Below are positions 53,457 through 63,139 of a stretch of 64,000 nt of DNA, piece by piece. A model generated the notes under the pieces. It was not told where the DNA came from and did not search any database. It saw only the letters and a list, made by a program, of their open reading frames with translations. Every line of letters starts with the position of its first letter. The first letter of the stretch is position 1. Origin of the DNA: Teichococcus rhizosphaerae (GTDB taxonomy: Bacteria; Pseudomonadota; Alphaproteobacteria; Acetobacterales; Acetobacteraceae); assembly GCF_002631185.1 (NCBI RefSeq), contig NZ_PDNU01000025.1:43164-107163 (forward strand), in the 5' to 3' direction. A program made the translations under genes and the position numbers.

Positions 53457-54332
53457 TCACTCGAACTTCGCGATGCGTTCGCCGAACAGGCCGCGCGGGC
53501 GCAGCAGCAGGACGAGCAGCATGAGGAGATAGACGGAGGCCTCGGTGGCCGGCGGGTAGGCATAGGCCGCGATGCCGCGCACCACGCCCACGATCAGCGC
53601 CGCCACCACCACGCCCCAGAAGGAGCCCAGGCCGCCGATGACGACGACCACGAAGGCGAAGGTGAGGATCTCGGCCCCCATGGCCGGGTGCACGCCGATG
53701 ACGGGCGCCAGCATGACGCCGGCCAGCGCCGCGAGCCCCACCGCGATCATCACCACCGCCGACATGTAGGGGCGGAGCGAGATGCCGAGCGCGCCCACCA
53801 TGTCGGGGTTCTGCACGCCGGCGCGCACCACGCGGCCGAAATGGGTGCGCTGCAGCAGGAGCCACAGCCCGAGCACGCAGAGTGCCGCGACGCCCAGGAT
53901 CATCAGCCGGTAGCGCGAATAGATGAACTCGCCGATGAACACCTGCCCGCGCAGCGCGGCGGGGATGGAGAAGGGCAGGGGCGGCGCGCCGAAGACCATG
54001 CGCAGGGTCTGCTCCGCCACCATGGCGAGGCCGAAGGTGAGCAGCAGCGAGAGAATGGGGTCGGCGCGGTAGAAGCGGCGCAGCAGGAGGCGCTCGATCA
54101 CCAGCCCGAGCAGCGCCACCAGCACGGGCGCCGCCACGAAGGCGCCGCCGAAGCCGATATGCGGGGCCAGCGCCACGGTGAGGTAGGCGCCGATGGCGTA
54201 GAAGGCGCCATGCGCCAGGTTGACGATGCCGCCCAGGCTGAAGATGAGCGACAGGCCGAGCGCGATCAGCAGGTAATAGGCGCCGATCAGCAGCCCGTTG
54301 AGGATCTGCTCGATGAGGAAGACGATTTCCAA
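53457..54332 (-). CDS. livH: Branched-chain-type ABC transporter permease LivH
   Basis: A 291-residue inner-membrane protein with about eight helices and the LivH hallmark segments QILNGLLIGAYYLLIALGLSLIFSLGGIVNLAHGAFYAIGAYL and VVIGGLGSFWGVVVAALIVGV. It starts at TTG (54332) with aggag about 9 nt upstream. The stop lies 10 bp before the LivMGF fusion gene, so the two form one operon. Confidence 0.94.
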   Translation of the reverse strand: MEIVFLIEQILNGLLIGAYYLLIALGLSLIFSLGGIVNLAHGAFYAIGAYLTVALAPHIGFGGAFVAAPVLVALLGLVIERLLLRRFYRADPILSLLLTFGLAMVAEQTLRMVFGAPPLPFSIPAALRGQVFIGEFIYSRYRLMILGVAALCVLGLWLLLQRTHFGRVVRAGVQNPDMVGALGISLRPYMSAVVMIAVGLAALAGVMLAPVIGVHPAMGAEILTFAFVVVVIGGLGSFWGVVVAALIVGVVRGIAAYAYPPATEASVYLLMLLVLLLRPRGLFGERIAKFE

Positions 54333-54412
54333 GGCCGGAGGCTCCTGCGCCGACAGGGTGCCCGCGCCGCGCGGGGTGCGGCGCGGCGCGGGCTTGCGTC
54401 ATGCGGCGCGCG

Positions 54413-55650
54413 TCAGGACGGGAAGGTGCAGCTGTTCTCTTCCGGCGTGGCGGCGATGGCCTCCAGGCTCTCCTCCGGCCCCGGCACGGCGGGGGAGGAG
54501 GTGAAGATGTCGTAGCGGTCCTTCTGCTCGGCGGCGGGCAGGGCGGTGATGGCGTACATCTCGGTCATGATCTGGTGGTCGCGGGCGCGGAAATAGCTTT
54601 CGCGGCCCTTCTGCACGCCGAACTTGGCGCCGCTCTCCAGGTACTCGACGATGCGCGGGCCGTCCGTGCCCTTGGTCTCGGCCATCGCCTGGGCGATGAT
54701 CCTCACCGCGTTGTAGTCGCCCCAGGCCTGGTTCTCGGGCGGGCGGCCGAAGCGGGCGCGGAAGTCGGCGGTGAACTTCCTGGCCGCCGGGTTGTCCAGC
54801 CGGTGGTGCCACATGGTGGGCCAGGTGCCGAGGAAGTTGCCCGAGCCGCGCCCCAGGCCAGCGCCGTGTCGAAGCCGAAGCCCGCCACGGGGAAGCGCAG
54901 GCCGAACTCCGAGTACTGCTTGAGGAAGTTGGTGATCTGCGCGCCGGCGAGGTTGGCGATGATGACGTCCGGCCGCGCCTGGCGGATCTTGAGCAGGAAG
55001 GGCGAGAAGTCGGTGAGGTCGGTCGGGATCAGGTCCTCGTTCGAGAAGCTGCCGCCATTCTCGCCGAGGAAGCGCTTGGCCACGCGCAGCAGGTCGTGGC
55101 CGAAGGCGTAGTCGGCGGTCAGCGCATAGGCCTTCTTGCCCCTGATCAGCCCCTGCTGCACCAGCACGCGGCCCACCGCCTTCACATACATCGAGTTCTG
55201 GCCCTCGATGTGGAACATGAACTTGCGGCAGTCGCTGCCGCGCAGCGCGTCGGAGTTGGCGCCGGTGTTGATGAAGAGGGCGCGCTCGCGCTGCACCACC
55301 TGGCCGATGGCCAGCGCCGAGGCGGAGTTGATCTCGCCCACGATGCAGCTGACGCGGTCGCGCTGGATGTAGCGCTCCGCCTTGGCGCTGGCGGTCTGCG
55401 GGTTGACGCTGTCCTCGAAGGTGATCTCCAGCTTGCGGCCGAGGATGCCGCCCGCGGCGTTGATCTCGTCCATGGCGAGCTGCCCCGCCTGCACCGCGAA
55501 CTCGCCGAGCGGCCCGAGGAAGCCGGTGCGCGGCGTCAGGTGGCCGATGCGGATGGTGTCCGATTGCGCGTAGGAGATGGCGGGAGCGGCGAGCAGCGTG
55601 GCGGCGCCCAGCAGCGCGCCCCGCCGCGTGACGCGGGGAAGCTCGGTCAT
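54413..55650 (-). pseudogene. LivK-type binding protein, frameshifted
   Basis: A type I periplasmic binding protein. The N-terminal part is intact in one frame: start 55650, MTELPRVTRRGALLGAATLL signal, SDTIRIGHLTPRTGFLGPLG, through GFGFDTALAWG. The C-terminal part (GSGNFLGTWPTMWHHRLDNP to EENSCTFPS) continues in another frame. The break is near 54851-54858 in ggggcgcggctcgg, and one missing base explains it. Either a real inactivating mutation or a sequencing error. Complete, it would have about 412 residues and feed the liv permease downstream. Confidence 0.85.
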
Positions 55651-55724
55651 TCTCGTGTTCCTCTCCAAACCTGTCCGGCGGGGCGTTGTTTCGCCCCTGC
55701 CGCGATCCGATCCCTTGTCGTGAT

Positions 55725-55736
55725 CTGTGATCACAG
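55725..55736. promoter_or_regulatory. Palindromic operator between divergent livK and GntR genes
   Basis: A perfect 12-bp palindrome ctgtgatcacag lies 43 bp upstream of the GntR start and 75 bp upstream of livK. Its spacing and TGTGATCACA core resemble operators of FCD-type GntR regulators. It is likely bound by the adjacent regulator to control both directions. Confidence 0.5.
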
Positions 55737-55778
55737 GAAGGCTTGCGCATCCGCAACGGATTGTCCAGAGGGGAATGC

Positions 55779-56468
55779 GTGAACCACGCCATCGCCAGCC
55801 TGCCGCTGCTGGAGCGCCGCACCCTGTCTGAGGCGGCCTATGCGCATCTGCGCGACCTGCTGGCCTCGGGGCGGGTGGCGCCGGGGGAGCGGCTCTCGCT
55901 GCGCGACCTGTCGGAGGCGCTGGGCGTCTCGGTCATGCCCGTGCGCGAGGCGGTGAGCCGGCTGATCGCCGACCGGGCGCTGGAGGTGGCGCCCAACCGC
56001 GCCGTGCGCGTGCCGGTGATGACGCGCGCCCAGTTCCGCGAGCTGGCCGAGACGCGCGCGGGCGTGGAGGGCCTGGCCGCCGCCCGCGCGGCGCTGCGGC
56101 GCACGCCGGCGCAGCTCCGCGCCATCGAGGAGGCCGAGGCGGCGCTGCGCGAGAACAGCGGCACCACCGATCTCGGCGACGCGGTGGCACTGAACCGCGA
56201 CTTCCATTTCGCCCTCTACGAGGCCGCCGGCCTGCCCACGCTGCTCGACGTGATCGGCGGGCTGTGGCTGAAGGCGGGGCCGGTGATCAATCTCGACCTG
56301 CGCCATTCGCGCGACCGGCTGACGGCGGGGCACGCGCTGCGCTGCCATGCCGCGGCCCTTGGCGCCATCCGCGCGCAGGACGCGGAAGCGGCGCGCGCGG
56401 CCATCGCCGAGGACATCGCGCGGGCGGCGGACTTCATCATCGACAAGGGCGGGCTGCCCGAGGGCTGA
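55779..56468 (+). CDS. GntR-family regulator, FCD type
   Basis: A 229-residue regulator. Winged helix residues about 8-75 (LSEAAYAHLRDLLASGRVAPGERLSLRDLSEALGVSVMPVREAVSRL) precede an all-helical FCD effector domain with metal-site residues near DAVALNRDFHFALYEAAG and HRDRL-like LRHSRDRL. The GTG at 55779 is chosen as start because agagggg lies 6 nt upstream; a TTG at 55743 is an alternative. It is the first gene of the rightward catabolic cluster, and probably autoregulated. Confidence 0.9.
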   Translation: MNHAIASLPLLERRTLSEAAYAHLRDLLASGRVAPGERLSLRDLSEALGVSVMPVREAVSRLIADRALEVAPNRAVRVPVMTRAQFRELAETRAGVEGLAAARAALRRTPAQLRAIEEAEAALRENSGTTDLGDAVALNRDFHFALYEAAGLPTLLDVIGGLWLKAGPVINLDLRHSRDRLTAGHALRCHAAALGAIRAQDAEAARAAIAEDIARAADFIIDKGGLPEG

Positions 56469-56495
56469 GCCGCCCGGGACAGGGGGGAAGACAGG

Positions 56496-57263
56496 ATGGA
56501 TCTCGGACTTCAGGGCGCGCGCGTGCTGGTGACGGCGGGGGCGGCGGGCATTGGCCGCGCCATCGCCGAGGCCTTCGCAGAGGAGGGGGCGCGGGTCTTT
56601 ACCTGCGACCTGGACGAGGCGGGGCTGGCGACGCTGCCCGCGGGCATCGGCCGCCGCCGCGCCGATGTGGCGGACCGTGGCGCGGTGGCGGCGCTGTTCG
56701 AGGCGGCGCTGGCGGAGCTTGGCGGGCTCGACGTGCTGGTGAACAATGCGGGCATCGCCGGCCCCACGGGAAAGCTCGACGAGATCAACCCCGAGGACTG
56801 GGACCGCTGCCTGGAGGTGTGCCTGACCAGCCAGTTCAACTGCGCCCGGCTGGCCATCCCGCACCTGCGGAAGTCGGCCAATGCCAGCATCGTCAACCTG
56901 TCCTCGGCGGCGGGCAAGCACGGCTTCGCGCTGCGGGCACCCTATGCCGCGGCCAAGTGGGGCGTGATCGGGCTGACGAAATCCCTGGCGATCGAGCTGG
57001 GCGACGACGGCATCCGGGTGAACGCCATCCTGCCCGGGCTGGTGGCGGGGGACCGGCAGCGGCGCGTGCTGGAGGCCAAGGCGCAGCAGAAGGGCATCTC
57101 CTTCGCCGAGATGGAGCGCCTCGCCTTCTCCTTCACCTCCATCAAGGACTACGTCACGGCGCGGCAGCTGGCCGACCAGATCCTGTTCCTGTGCAGCCCG
57201 CGCGGCCGCACCATCTCCGGCCAGGCCATCAGCGTCGACGGCGACACCCGCATGCTGTCCTGA
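56496..57263 (+). CDS. SDR-family oxidoreductase
   Basis: A 255-residue classical short-chain dehydrogenase. VTAGAAGIGRAIAEAF is the cofactor-binding loop, VNNAGIAGPTGK the NNAG motif, NLSSAAGKHG the Ser and PYAAAKWGVIGL the YxxxK catalytic pair. The C-terminal SGQAISVDGD is typical. It lies 28 bp after the GntR gene and should oxidise a hydroxyl group of the substrate for this cluster. Confidence 0.92.
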   Translation: MDLGLQGARVLVTAGAAGIGRAIAEAFAEEGARVFTCDLDEAGLATLPAGIGRRRADVADRGAVAALFEAALAELGGLDVLVNNAGIAGPTGKLDEINPEDWDRCLEVCLTSQFNCARLAIPHLRKSANASIVNLSSAAGKHGFALRAPYAAAKWGVIGLTKSLAIELGDDGIRVNAILPGLVAGDRQRRVLEAKAQQKGISFAEMERLAFSFTSIKDYVTARQLADQILFLCSPRGRTISGQAISVDGDTRMLS

Positions 57264-57324
57264 CCTGAAGAAAAAAGAAGGGGGCCCGGGGGAATCCATT
57301 CCCCCGGCCTTCCGGGAGAATTGC

Positions 57325-58542
57325 ATGAAGCTCCGCTGCCTCGACTGCGCCCACACCTTCCCTCCCACCCTGCGCTACGCCTGCGCCGCCTGTGGCGGCA
57401 TCCTGGAGGTGGTGGGCGAGAGCGGCCTGGAGCCCCCGCCCGGCCTGCCCGCCGGCATGTGGCGCCACGCCGCCCGCCTCGGCGTGACCGACCCCGCCGC
57501 CATCGTCTCGCTCGGCGAGGGGGAGACGCCGCTGCTGCGCGCGCCGCGCATCGAGCGGGCGCTGCCGGACTTCGAGGGCGAGATCTGGCTGAAGGACGAG
57601 ACGCGCAACCCGTCCGGCTCCTTCAAGGACCGGGCGATCAGCGCGGGCATCAGCAAGGCGATCGAGCTGGGCGCGCGGGGGGTGGTCTGCGCCTCCTCGG
57701 GCAATGCGGGGGCGTCGGTCGCGGCCTATGCGGCGCGGGCGGGGATGGGGGCGATCATTATCGTGCCCGCCCATACGCCGGACGGCAAGGTGACACAGAT
57801 CGCGGCGCACGGGGCGGTGCTGCTGAAGGTGCCGGGGCACTACAGCCGCTCCTACGACCTCGCCGCCGCGCTGGCGGAGCGGCATGGCTACGCCAACCTC
57901 ACCACCACCTTCATCAACCCCTGGGCGGTGGACGGGCTGAAGCTGGTGGGGCCCGAGATCCGGGCGCAGCTCGGCGGGCGGGTGCCGGACATGGTGCTGA
58001 TCCCCACCGGCAGCGGCCCGCTGGTGGAGGGGGTGGCGCGCGGCTTCGCCGGCGCCGCGCGGCCGCCACGCCTCGTCGCCGTGCAGGCGGAGGGCTGCGC
58101 GCCCATCGTGCGGGCCTTCGAGGAGGGCGCCGAGGCGGTCACGGCCTGGGGGATGCCCGACACCATCGCCTCCGGCATCAGCGACCCGCTGATCGGCTAT
58201 GAGCGGGACGGCACCCGCACGCTGCGGCTGGTGCGCCGCAGCGGCGGCACGGCGGTGGCGGTGAGCGACGACGCGCTGCGCGCCGCCATGCGCCTGCTGG
58301 CCCGCGGCGAGGGGCTTTACGCGGAGCCCACCGGCGCCAGCCCCATCGCCGCCCTGCCGCGGCTGCTGGCGGAGGGGCTGGTGCCGCGGGGCGCGGTGGT
58401 GGTGTGCCTGATCACCGGCCACGGCTTCAAGGATGGCCGCGCCTATCAGGAGATGCCCGCGCGCATCCACGCCGTGCCGGCGCCGGACGACCTTGCCGCC
58501 GTGGCCCGCCTCTGTGACGCTGCGCTGGCGGAGAAGGAGTGA
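57325..58542 (+). CDS. Threonine synthase-like PLP enzyme with zinc ribbon
   Basis: A 405-residue fold-type II PLP enzyme. An N-terminal zinc ribbon (C5, C8, C20, C23) is followed by GEGETPLL. The PLP lysine is K101 in NPSGSFKDRAIS. The phosphate loop is near SSGNAGASVAAYA. PTGSGPLVEGVARGF follows. The relatives are threonine synthase and threonine/hydroxy-amino-acid lyases or dehydratases. Because it sits in a catabolic cluster with a DadA-like enzyme, a dehydratase or lyase on a hydroxy amino acid is more likely than threonine synthesis (inference). Confidence 0.85.
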   Translation: MKLRCLDCAHTFPPTLRYACAACGGILEVVGESGLEPPPGLPAGMWRHAARLGVTDPAAIVSLGEGETPLLRAPRIERALPDFEGEIWLKDETRNPSGSFKDRAISAGISKAIELGARGVVCASSGNAGASVAAYAARAGMGAIIIVPAHTPDGKVTQIAAHGAVLLKVPGHYSRSYDLAAALAERHGYANLTTTFINPWAVDGLKLVGPEIRAQLGGRVPDMVLIPTGSGPLVEGVARGFAGAARPPRLVAVQAEGCAPIVRAFEEGAEAVTAWGMPDTIASGISDPLIGYERDGTRTLRLVRRSGGTAVAVSDDALRAAMRLLARGEGLYAEPTGASPIAALPRLLAEGLVPRGAVVVCLITGHGFKDGRAYQEMPARIHAVPAPDDLAAVARLCDAALAEKE

Positions 58543-58551
58543 GGCAGGGAT

Positions 58552-59805
58552 ATGCGCATCATTGTCCTGGGCGCCGGGGTGATCGGCGTCAGCAGCGCCT
58601 ACTGGCTGATGCGCGCCGGCCACCAGGTGAGCGTGGTGGAGCGGCGCGAGGCGGCGGGGCTGGAAACGAGCTGGGGCAATGGCGCCATCATCCATGTCAG
58701 CTCCGTGCAGCCCTGGGCGGCGCCGGGCATGCCGCTCAAGGTGCTGAAGTGGCTGGGGCAGGAGGACGCGCCCTTCCTGCTGCGCCCCTCCGCCCTGCCG
58801 CGCATGTGGCGCTGGGGGCTGGGCTTCCTCGCCGCCTCGCGCGCGGCGGCGCACAATGCGGGGGCGCTGGCCAACCTGGAGCTGGCGCTGCACTCGGCGC
58901 GCTGCATGGCCGGGATCCGCGCCGAGACGGGGGTGGAATACGACCATGCCGGCGGCTGCGTGCTCAAGACCTTCGGCACCGCGGCCGAGTGGGAGGCCGC
59001 CGCCCGCGCGCATGAGGCGCTGGCGCCGCACGGGCTGGTGACGGAGCGGCTGGACCGCGCGGCCTGCATCGCCCGCGAGCCGGCGCTCGCCCCCGTGGCG
59101 GAGAAGGTGGCGGGCGGCCTCCACTTCCCGCAGGACGAGGTGGGGGATTGCAGCAGGTTCAGCCAGGGCCTGGCGGCGTGGTGCGCGGCGCGGGGCGTGG
59201 CCTTCCACTACGGCACCACGGTGACGGGCCTCATCCAGCGCGGCGGCCGCGTGGCGGCGGTGGCGACGGCGGCGGGCGAGATGGCCGGCGAGATGGAGTG
59301 CGACGCGGTGGTGGTGGCGCTCGGGCCGCATTCCGCCGCCCTGCTGCGGCCGCTCGGCATCCATGTGCCGATCCATCCCGTGAAGGGGCTTTCCGTCACC
59401 GTGCCGCGCGCCGTCTGGCCGGAAGGGCCGCGCAACGCCATCCTCGACGACGGCCGGAAGTTCGCCCTCACCCCGCTCGGCGAGCGCTACCGCATCGTGG
59501 GCTCGGCCGAGATCGCGGATTTCGACACCACGCCCGCGCCTGCCCGCATTGGCGCGCTGATGCGCGGCGTGGCGCAGCTCTTTCCCGCGCTGGAGAAGGC
59601 CGATTCGGCGCCGGGCGCCCTGTGCTGGGCCGGGCTGCGGCCGATGGTGCCGGACGGGCTGCCGCGCATCGGCCCGACGCGGCTGGGCGGGCTCTACCTC
59701 AACACCGGCCATGGCCATACGGGCTGGACCATGGGCGCGGGCTCGGGCCACCGCATCGCCGAGATCATCGACGGGCGCCGCGGCGGTTTCGCCGCGGTGG
59801 CGTGA
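58552..59805 (+). CDS. FAD-dependent D-amino acid dehydrogenase-like oxidoreductase
   Basis: A 417-residue DAO/DadA-type enzyme. MRIIVLGAGVIGVSSAYWL binds the ADP of FAD and VVERREAAGLETSWGNGAIIH is the DadA-like second segment. The C-terminal GLRPMVPDGLPRIGPTRLGGLYLNTGHGHTGWTMGAGSGHRIAEII is diagnostic. It oxidises D- or N-methyl amino acids, passing electrons to the respiratory chain. It lies 9 bp after the PLP enzyme gene. Confidence 0.92.
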   Translation: MRIIVLGAGVIGVSSAYWLMRAGHQVSVVERREAAGLETSWGNGAIIHVSSVQPWAAPGMPLKVLKWLGQEDAPFLLRPSALPRMWRWGLGFLAASRAAAHNAGALANLELALHSARCMAGIRAETGVEYDHAGGCVLKTFGTAAEWEAAARAHEALAPHGLVTERLDRAACIAREPALAPVAEKVAGGLHFPQDEVGDCSRFSQGLAAWCAARGVAFHYGTTVTGLIQRGGRVAAVATAAGEMAGEMECDAVVVALGPHSAALLRPLGIHVPIHPVKGLSVTVPRAVWPEGPRNAILDDGRKFALTPLGERYRIVGSAEIADFDTTPAPARIGALMRGVAQLFPALEKADSAPGALCWAGLRPMVPDGLPRIGPTRLGGLYLNTGHGHTGWTMGAGSGHRIAEIIDGRRGGFAAVA

Positions 59806-59882
59806 CAAGCGGCGCGTTTCTTGCTCAGCTTCGTTCCGGACGCGCCGCCAAGGCGTGCGAGGGAGCTAGCAGGGGACCGACC

Positions 59883-60770
59883 ATGGACCACAGGAAAGAC
59901 AAGGCCAGCCTGGAGCGGCGCGGCCTTTTCGGCCTCGGCGCGATGCTGGGCGGCGGCGCCGCCCTTTTCGCGCCCCGCAGCGCCGCTGCCCAGGCCGTGG
60001 GCAGGAGCAGGCTGCAACTGATCAAGGAACGCGGTCGCCTCATCGTCGGCACCGGCAGCACCAACCCGCCCTGGCACTTCGAGGGCGCGGACGGCAAGCT
60101 GCAGGGCATGGATATCGACCTGGCGCGGCTGCTCGCCAAGTCGATCTTCGACGACCCGAACAAGGTGGAGTTCGTGCTCCAGGGCTCGGATGCCCGCATC
60201 CCCTCGCTGGTCACCGACAAGGTGGACATCGTGGTGCAGTGGATGACGGTGACGCCGGGCCGCGCGCAGCAGGTGGAGTTCACCATCCCCTACTACCGCG
60301 AGGGCGTCACGCTGCTGGTGCTGGCGCGCGGCGCCAAGTACCAGAACCACGAGGCGATGAAGGCCGCCGGCAGCGCCGTCACCGTGGGCGGCATGCAGAA
60401 CGTGTTCATGGAGGAATGGGTGCGCAAGGCGCTGCCCCAGGCCAAGGTGGACGCCTTCGAGAGCCCGGACGCCACGCTGCAGGCGCTCAACGCCCGCCGC
60501 ATCGACGCCTACATGGCCGACCAGTCGGCGGCGCGCTGGCTGATGCAGCAGGCGCCGGGGCGCTTCGCCGATGCCGGCTATGGCTGGATGCCCAACTCCT
60601 ACGCCTCCGCCGTCAAGCCCGGCGACCCGGTCTGGCTGAACTGGGTCAACACCGTCTACAAGGAGGCGATGATGGGGGTGGACTTCGACTACTTCGCCGC
60701 CTCCTACAAGAAGTGGTTCGGCATCGAGCTGCCGATGCCCAAGATCGGCTATCCGGCCGAGTTCTCCTGA
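59883..60770 (+). CDS. Polar amino-acid ABC transporter, binding protein
   Basis: A 295-residue type II (SBP_bac_3) periplasmic protein. Signal LERRGLFGLGAMLGGGAALFA may be Tat-type. LQLIKERGRLIVGTGSTNPPWHF, GMDIDLARLLAKSIF and DIVVQWMTVTPGRAQQVEFTIPYYREG are typical. It supplies the two permeases and ATPase downstream. The start ATG at 59883 lies 78 bp after the DadA-like gene. Confidence 0.92.
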   Translation: MDHRKDKASLERRGLFGLGAMLGGGAALFAPRSAAAQAVGRSRLQLIKERGRLIVGTGSTNPPWHFEGADGKLQGMDIDLARLLAKSIFDDPNKVEFVLQGSDARIPSLVTDKVDIVVQWMTVTPGRAQQVEFTIPYYREGVTLLVLARGAKYQNHEAMKAAGSAVTVGGMQNVFMEEWVRKALPQAKVDAFESPDATLQALNARRIDAYMADQSAARWLMQQAPGRFADAGYGWMPNSYASAVKPGDPVWLNWVNTVYKEAMMGVDFDYFAASYKKWFGIELPMPKIGYPAEFS

Positions 60771-60871
60771 CGCCGGGGCAGGGGGGCGCCGCCCCCTGAC
60801 GCTCCCGCCGGGGCGGCCACGCCGCTCCGGCATCCCCCCGGGGAAACCGCCACCCGCCGTCAGGACGCCGC

Positions 60872-61540
60872 ATGATCGACTACAACTTCGACTGGAGCGT
60901 CATCACCCGCAACTGGGACAGGTTCCTGGAGGCCCTGGCGCTGGGGCTGGGGCTCGCCGTGGTGTCGCTGCTGATCGGCTGCGTCATCGGGCTGGCGGCG
61001 GCCTATGCGCGGGTGTCGGGCAACAAGTGGCTGTCGGGGCCGGTCTGGGCCTATGTGGAGGTCATCCGCTGCACGCCGCTGCTGCTGCTGATCTTCTTCA
61101 TCTATTTCGGCCTGCCCGAGTTCGGCATCTACTTCATGGACAAGACGCAGAGCTTCGTCCTCACCCTCTCGCTCTATGCGGGGGCGTATATGAGCGAGGT
61201 GTTCCGCGCGGGGCTCTCCTCCATCCCGCGGCAGTATGTGGAGGCGGCCAAGGCGATCGGCATGCGGCCCTGGCAGCGGCAGCGCTGGGTGGTGCTGCCG
61301 GTGATGTTCCGCATCACCCTGCCCTCCATCGGCAACAACCTGATCTCGCTGTTCAAGGACACCTCGCTGGCGGCGGCCATCGCCATCCCGGAGCTGACCT
61401 TCGTGGCGCGGCAGATCAACGCCAACACCTTCCGCGTGATGGAGGTGTGGCTGACGGCGAGCGCCCTCTACCTCGCCACCGCCTGGCTGCTCGCCACCCT
61501 GCTGCGGCAGGTGGAGCGCCGCTACGCCACCATCCGCTGA
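60872..61540 (+). CDS. Polar amino-acid ABC transporter, permease 1
   Basis: A 222-residue permease of the HisM/GlnP type with about five helices. The EAA-loop motif is EAAKAIGMRPWQRQRWVVLP, and the N-terminal signature has ALALGLGLAVVSLLIGCVIGL. It is separated from the binding-protein gene by 101 bp and from permease 2 by 9 bp. Confidence 0.93.
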   Translation: MIDYNFDWSVITRNWDRFLEALALGLGLAVVSLLIGCVIGLAAAYARVSGNKWLSGPVWAYVEVIRCTPLLLLIFFIYFGLPEFGIYFMDKTQSFVLTLSLYAGAYMSEVFRAGLSSIPRQYVEAAKAIGMRPWQRQRWVVLPVMFRITLPSIGNNLISLFKDTSLAAAIAIPELTFVARQINANTFRVMEVWLTASALYLATAWLLATLLRQVERRYATIR

Positions 61541-61549
61541 GGCGCCGCG

Positions 61550-62230
61550 ATGCTCGACTTCTCCTTCGTCCCCGGCACCTTCTGGTTCGAGGCCTGGCAG
61601 GCGCGCTTCTCGCTGCTGAGCGGCATCTGGGTGACGATGAGCGCCTCGGCGCTGACCATCCTCTTCGCCACGATCCTCGGCGTGGCGGTGGGCACGGCGC
61701 TGGCCTATGGCTGGTGGTGGCTGCGGCTGCTGGCGCGGCTCTATGTGGACTTCATGCGCGGCATTCCCGTGCTGGTCCTGATCCTGTTCACCTATTACGG
61801 GCTGGCGCTGTTCGGCATCAACGTGCCGGCCTACTGGGCGGGTGTCATCGCGCTCTCCGCCTTCGCCACCGCGCATATCGGGGAAACGCTGCGGGGCGCG
61901 GTGGAATCCGTGCCGATGGGGCAGATGGAGGCGGGCAAGGCCATCGGGCTGCGCTTCCTCCAGCGGCTGCGCTACGTGATCCTGCCGCAGGCGCTGCGGC
62001 GGATGCTGCCCCCTTGGGTGAACACGGGGCTCGAGGTGGTGAAGGGCACCACGCTGCTGTCCATCATCGGTGTGGTGGAGCTGCTGCTGACCAACCAGCA
62101 GATCGTCGCCCGCAACTACCTGATCGTCGATTTCTACCTCTTCGCCGGGCTGCTCTACCTGATGATCAACGCCTCCATCGCCGCCCTTGGCGCGCGGCTG
62201 GAGCGGCGCTTCTCCTATCTCCGCTACTAG
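61550..62230 (+). CDS. Polar amino-acid ABC transporter, permease 2
   Basis: A 226-residue paralogue of permease 1. The EAA loop is [20 protein letters not shown]. It pairs with permease 1 to form the membrane channel. About five helices. The ATPase gene starts 49 bp later. Confidence 0.93.
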   Translation: MLDFSFVPGTFWFEAWQARFSLLSGIWVTMSASALTILFATILGVAVGTALAYGWWWLRLLARLYVDFMRGIPVLVLILFTYYGLALFGINVPAYWAGVIALSAFATAHIGETLRGAVESVPMGQMEAGKAIGLRFLQRLRYVILPQALRRMLPPWVNTGLEVVKGTTLLSIIGVVELLLTNQQIVARNYLIVDFYLFAGLLYLMINASIAALGARLERRFSYLRY

Positions 62231-62279
62231 CGCGCGGATGCCGGCGGCGATGACCCAACACACCCAGCCAGGAGGCCGC

Positions 62280-63065
62280 ATGGCCGATGACGTGCTGCTG
62301 CGCGCCCAGGGCGTGCGAAAGAGCTTCGGCGCCGTGGAGGTGCTGAAGGGGATCGACCTGGAGGTGCGGCAGGGGCAGGTGGTCTCGCTGATCGGCGCCT
62401 CCGGCTCCGGCAAGACCACCTTCCTGCGCTGCGTGAACCTGCTGGAGGAGCACGACGGCGGCGAGATCCTGCTCGACGGCGACCCGGTGGGCTACCGCGT
62501 GGAGGGCGGCCGCCGGCGGCGCCTGAGCGAGACCGCCATCTCCGCCCAGCGGGCGCGGATCGGCATGGTGTTCCAGCAGTTCAACCTCTTTCCGCACCTG
62601 ACGGCGGAGGAGAACGTGATGCTGGGCCTGACCAAGGTGCTGAACAAGCCGAAGGCCGAGGCGCGGGAGATCGCCACCCACTGGCTGGGGCGGGTGGGGC
62701 TGGCCGAGCGGCGCGGCCACTACCCCTACCAGCTCTCGGGCGGGCAGCAGCAGCGCGTGGCCATCGCCCGCGCCGTGGCGATGGAGCCGCGCCTGCTGCT
62801 GTTCGACGAGGTGACGAGCGCGCTGGACCCGGAGCTTGTCTCCGAGGTGCTCGGCGTGATGCAGGGCTTGGCCGAGAGCGGCATGACCATGCTGGTGGTG
62901 AGCCACGAGATGCTCTTTGTGCGGGAGGTCTCGCACCACGTGGTGTTCATGGACCAGGGGCGGGTGGCGCAGGCGGGGACGCCGGAGGCGGTGTTCGGGA
63001 ACCCGGAGAGCGAGAGGTTGCGGAGCTTTTTGGGAAGGTTCCACGGGATGTTTGGGATGGTCTGA
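62280..63065 (+). CDS. Polar amino-acid ABC transporter, ATPase
   Basis: A 261-residue GlnQ/HisP-type ATPase. Walker [17 protein letters not shown]-loop [16 protein letters not shown], signature [16 protein letters not shown], Walker [17 protein letters not shown]. It completes the uptake system for the catabolic cluster. Start ATG at 62280 with ccaggagg upstream. Just after this gene the base composition changes abruptly to AT-rich. Confidence 0.95.
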   Translation: MADDVLLRAQGVRKSFGAVEVLKGIDLEVRQGQVVSLIGASGSGKTTFLRCVNLLEEHDGGEILLDGDPVGYRVEGGRRRRLSETAISAQRARIGMVFQQFNLFPHLTAEENVMLGLTKVLNKPKAEAREIATHWLGRVGLAERRGHYPYQLSGGQQQRVAIARAVAMEPRLLLFDEVTSALDPELVSEVLGVMQGLAESGMTMLVVSHEMLFVREVSHHVVFMDQGRVAQAGTPEAVFGNPESERLRSFLGRFHGMFGMV

Positions 63066-63139
63066 TAGATGGCATTCAGCCTTTCTCGTTTGCTAGTAGA
63101 TACACTATATCTTAATGGGAAAATTTCCTGGGGGCGGTA

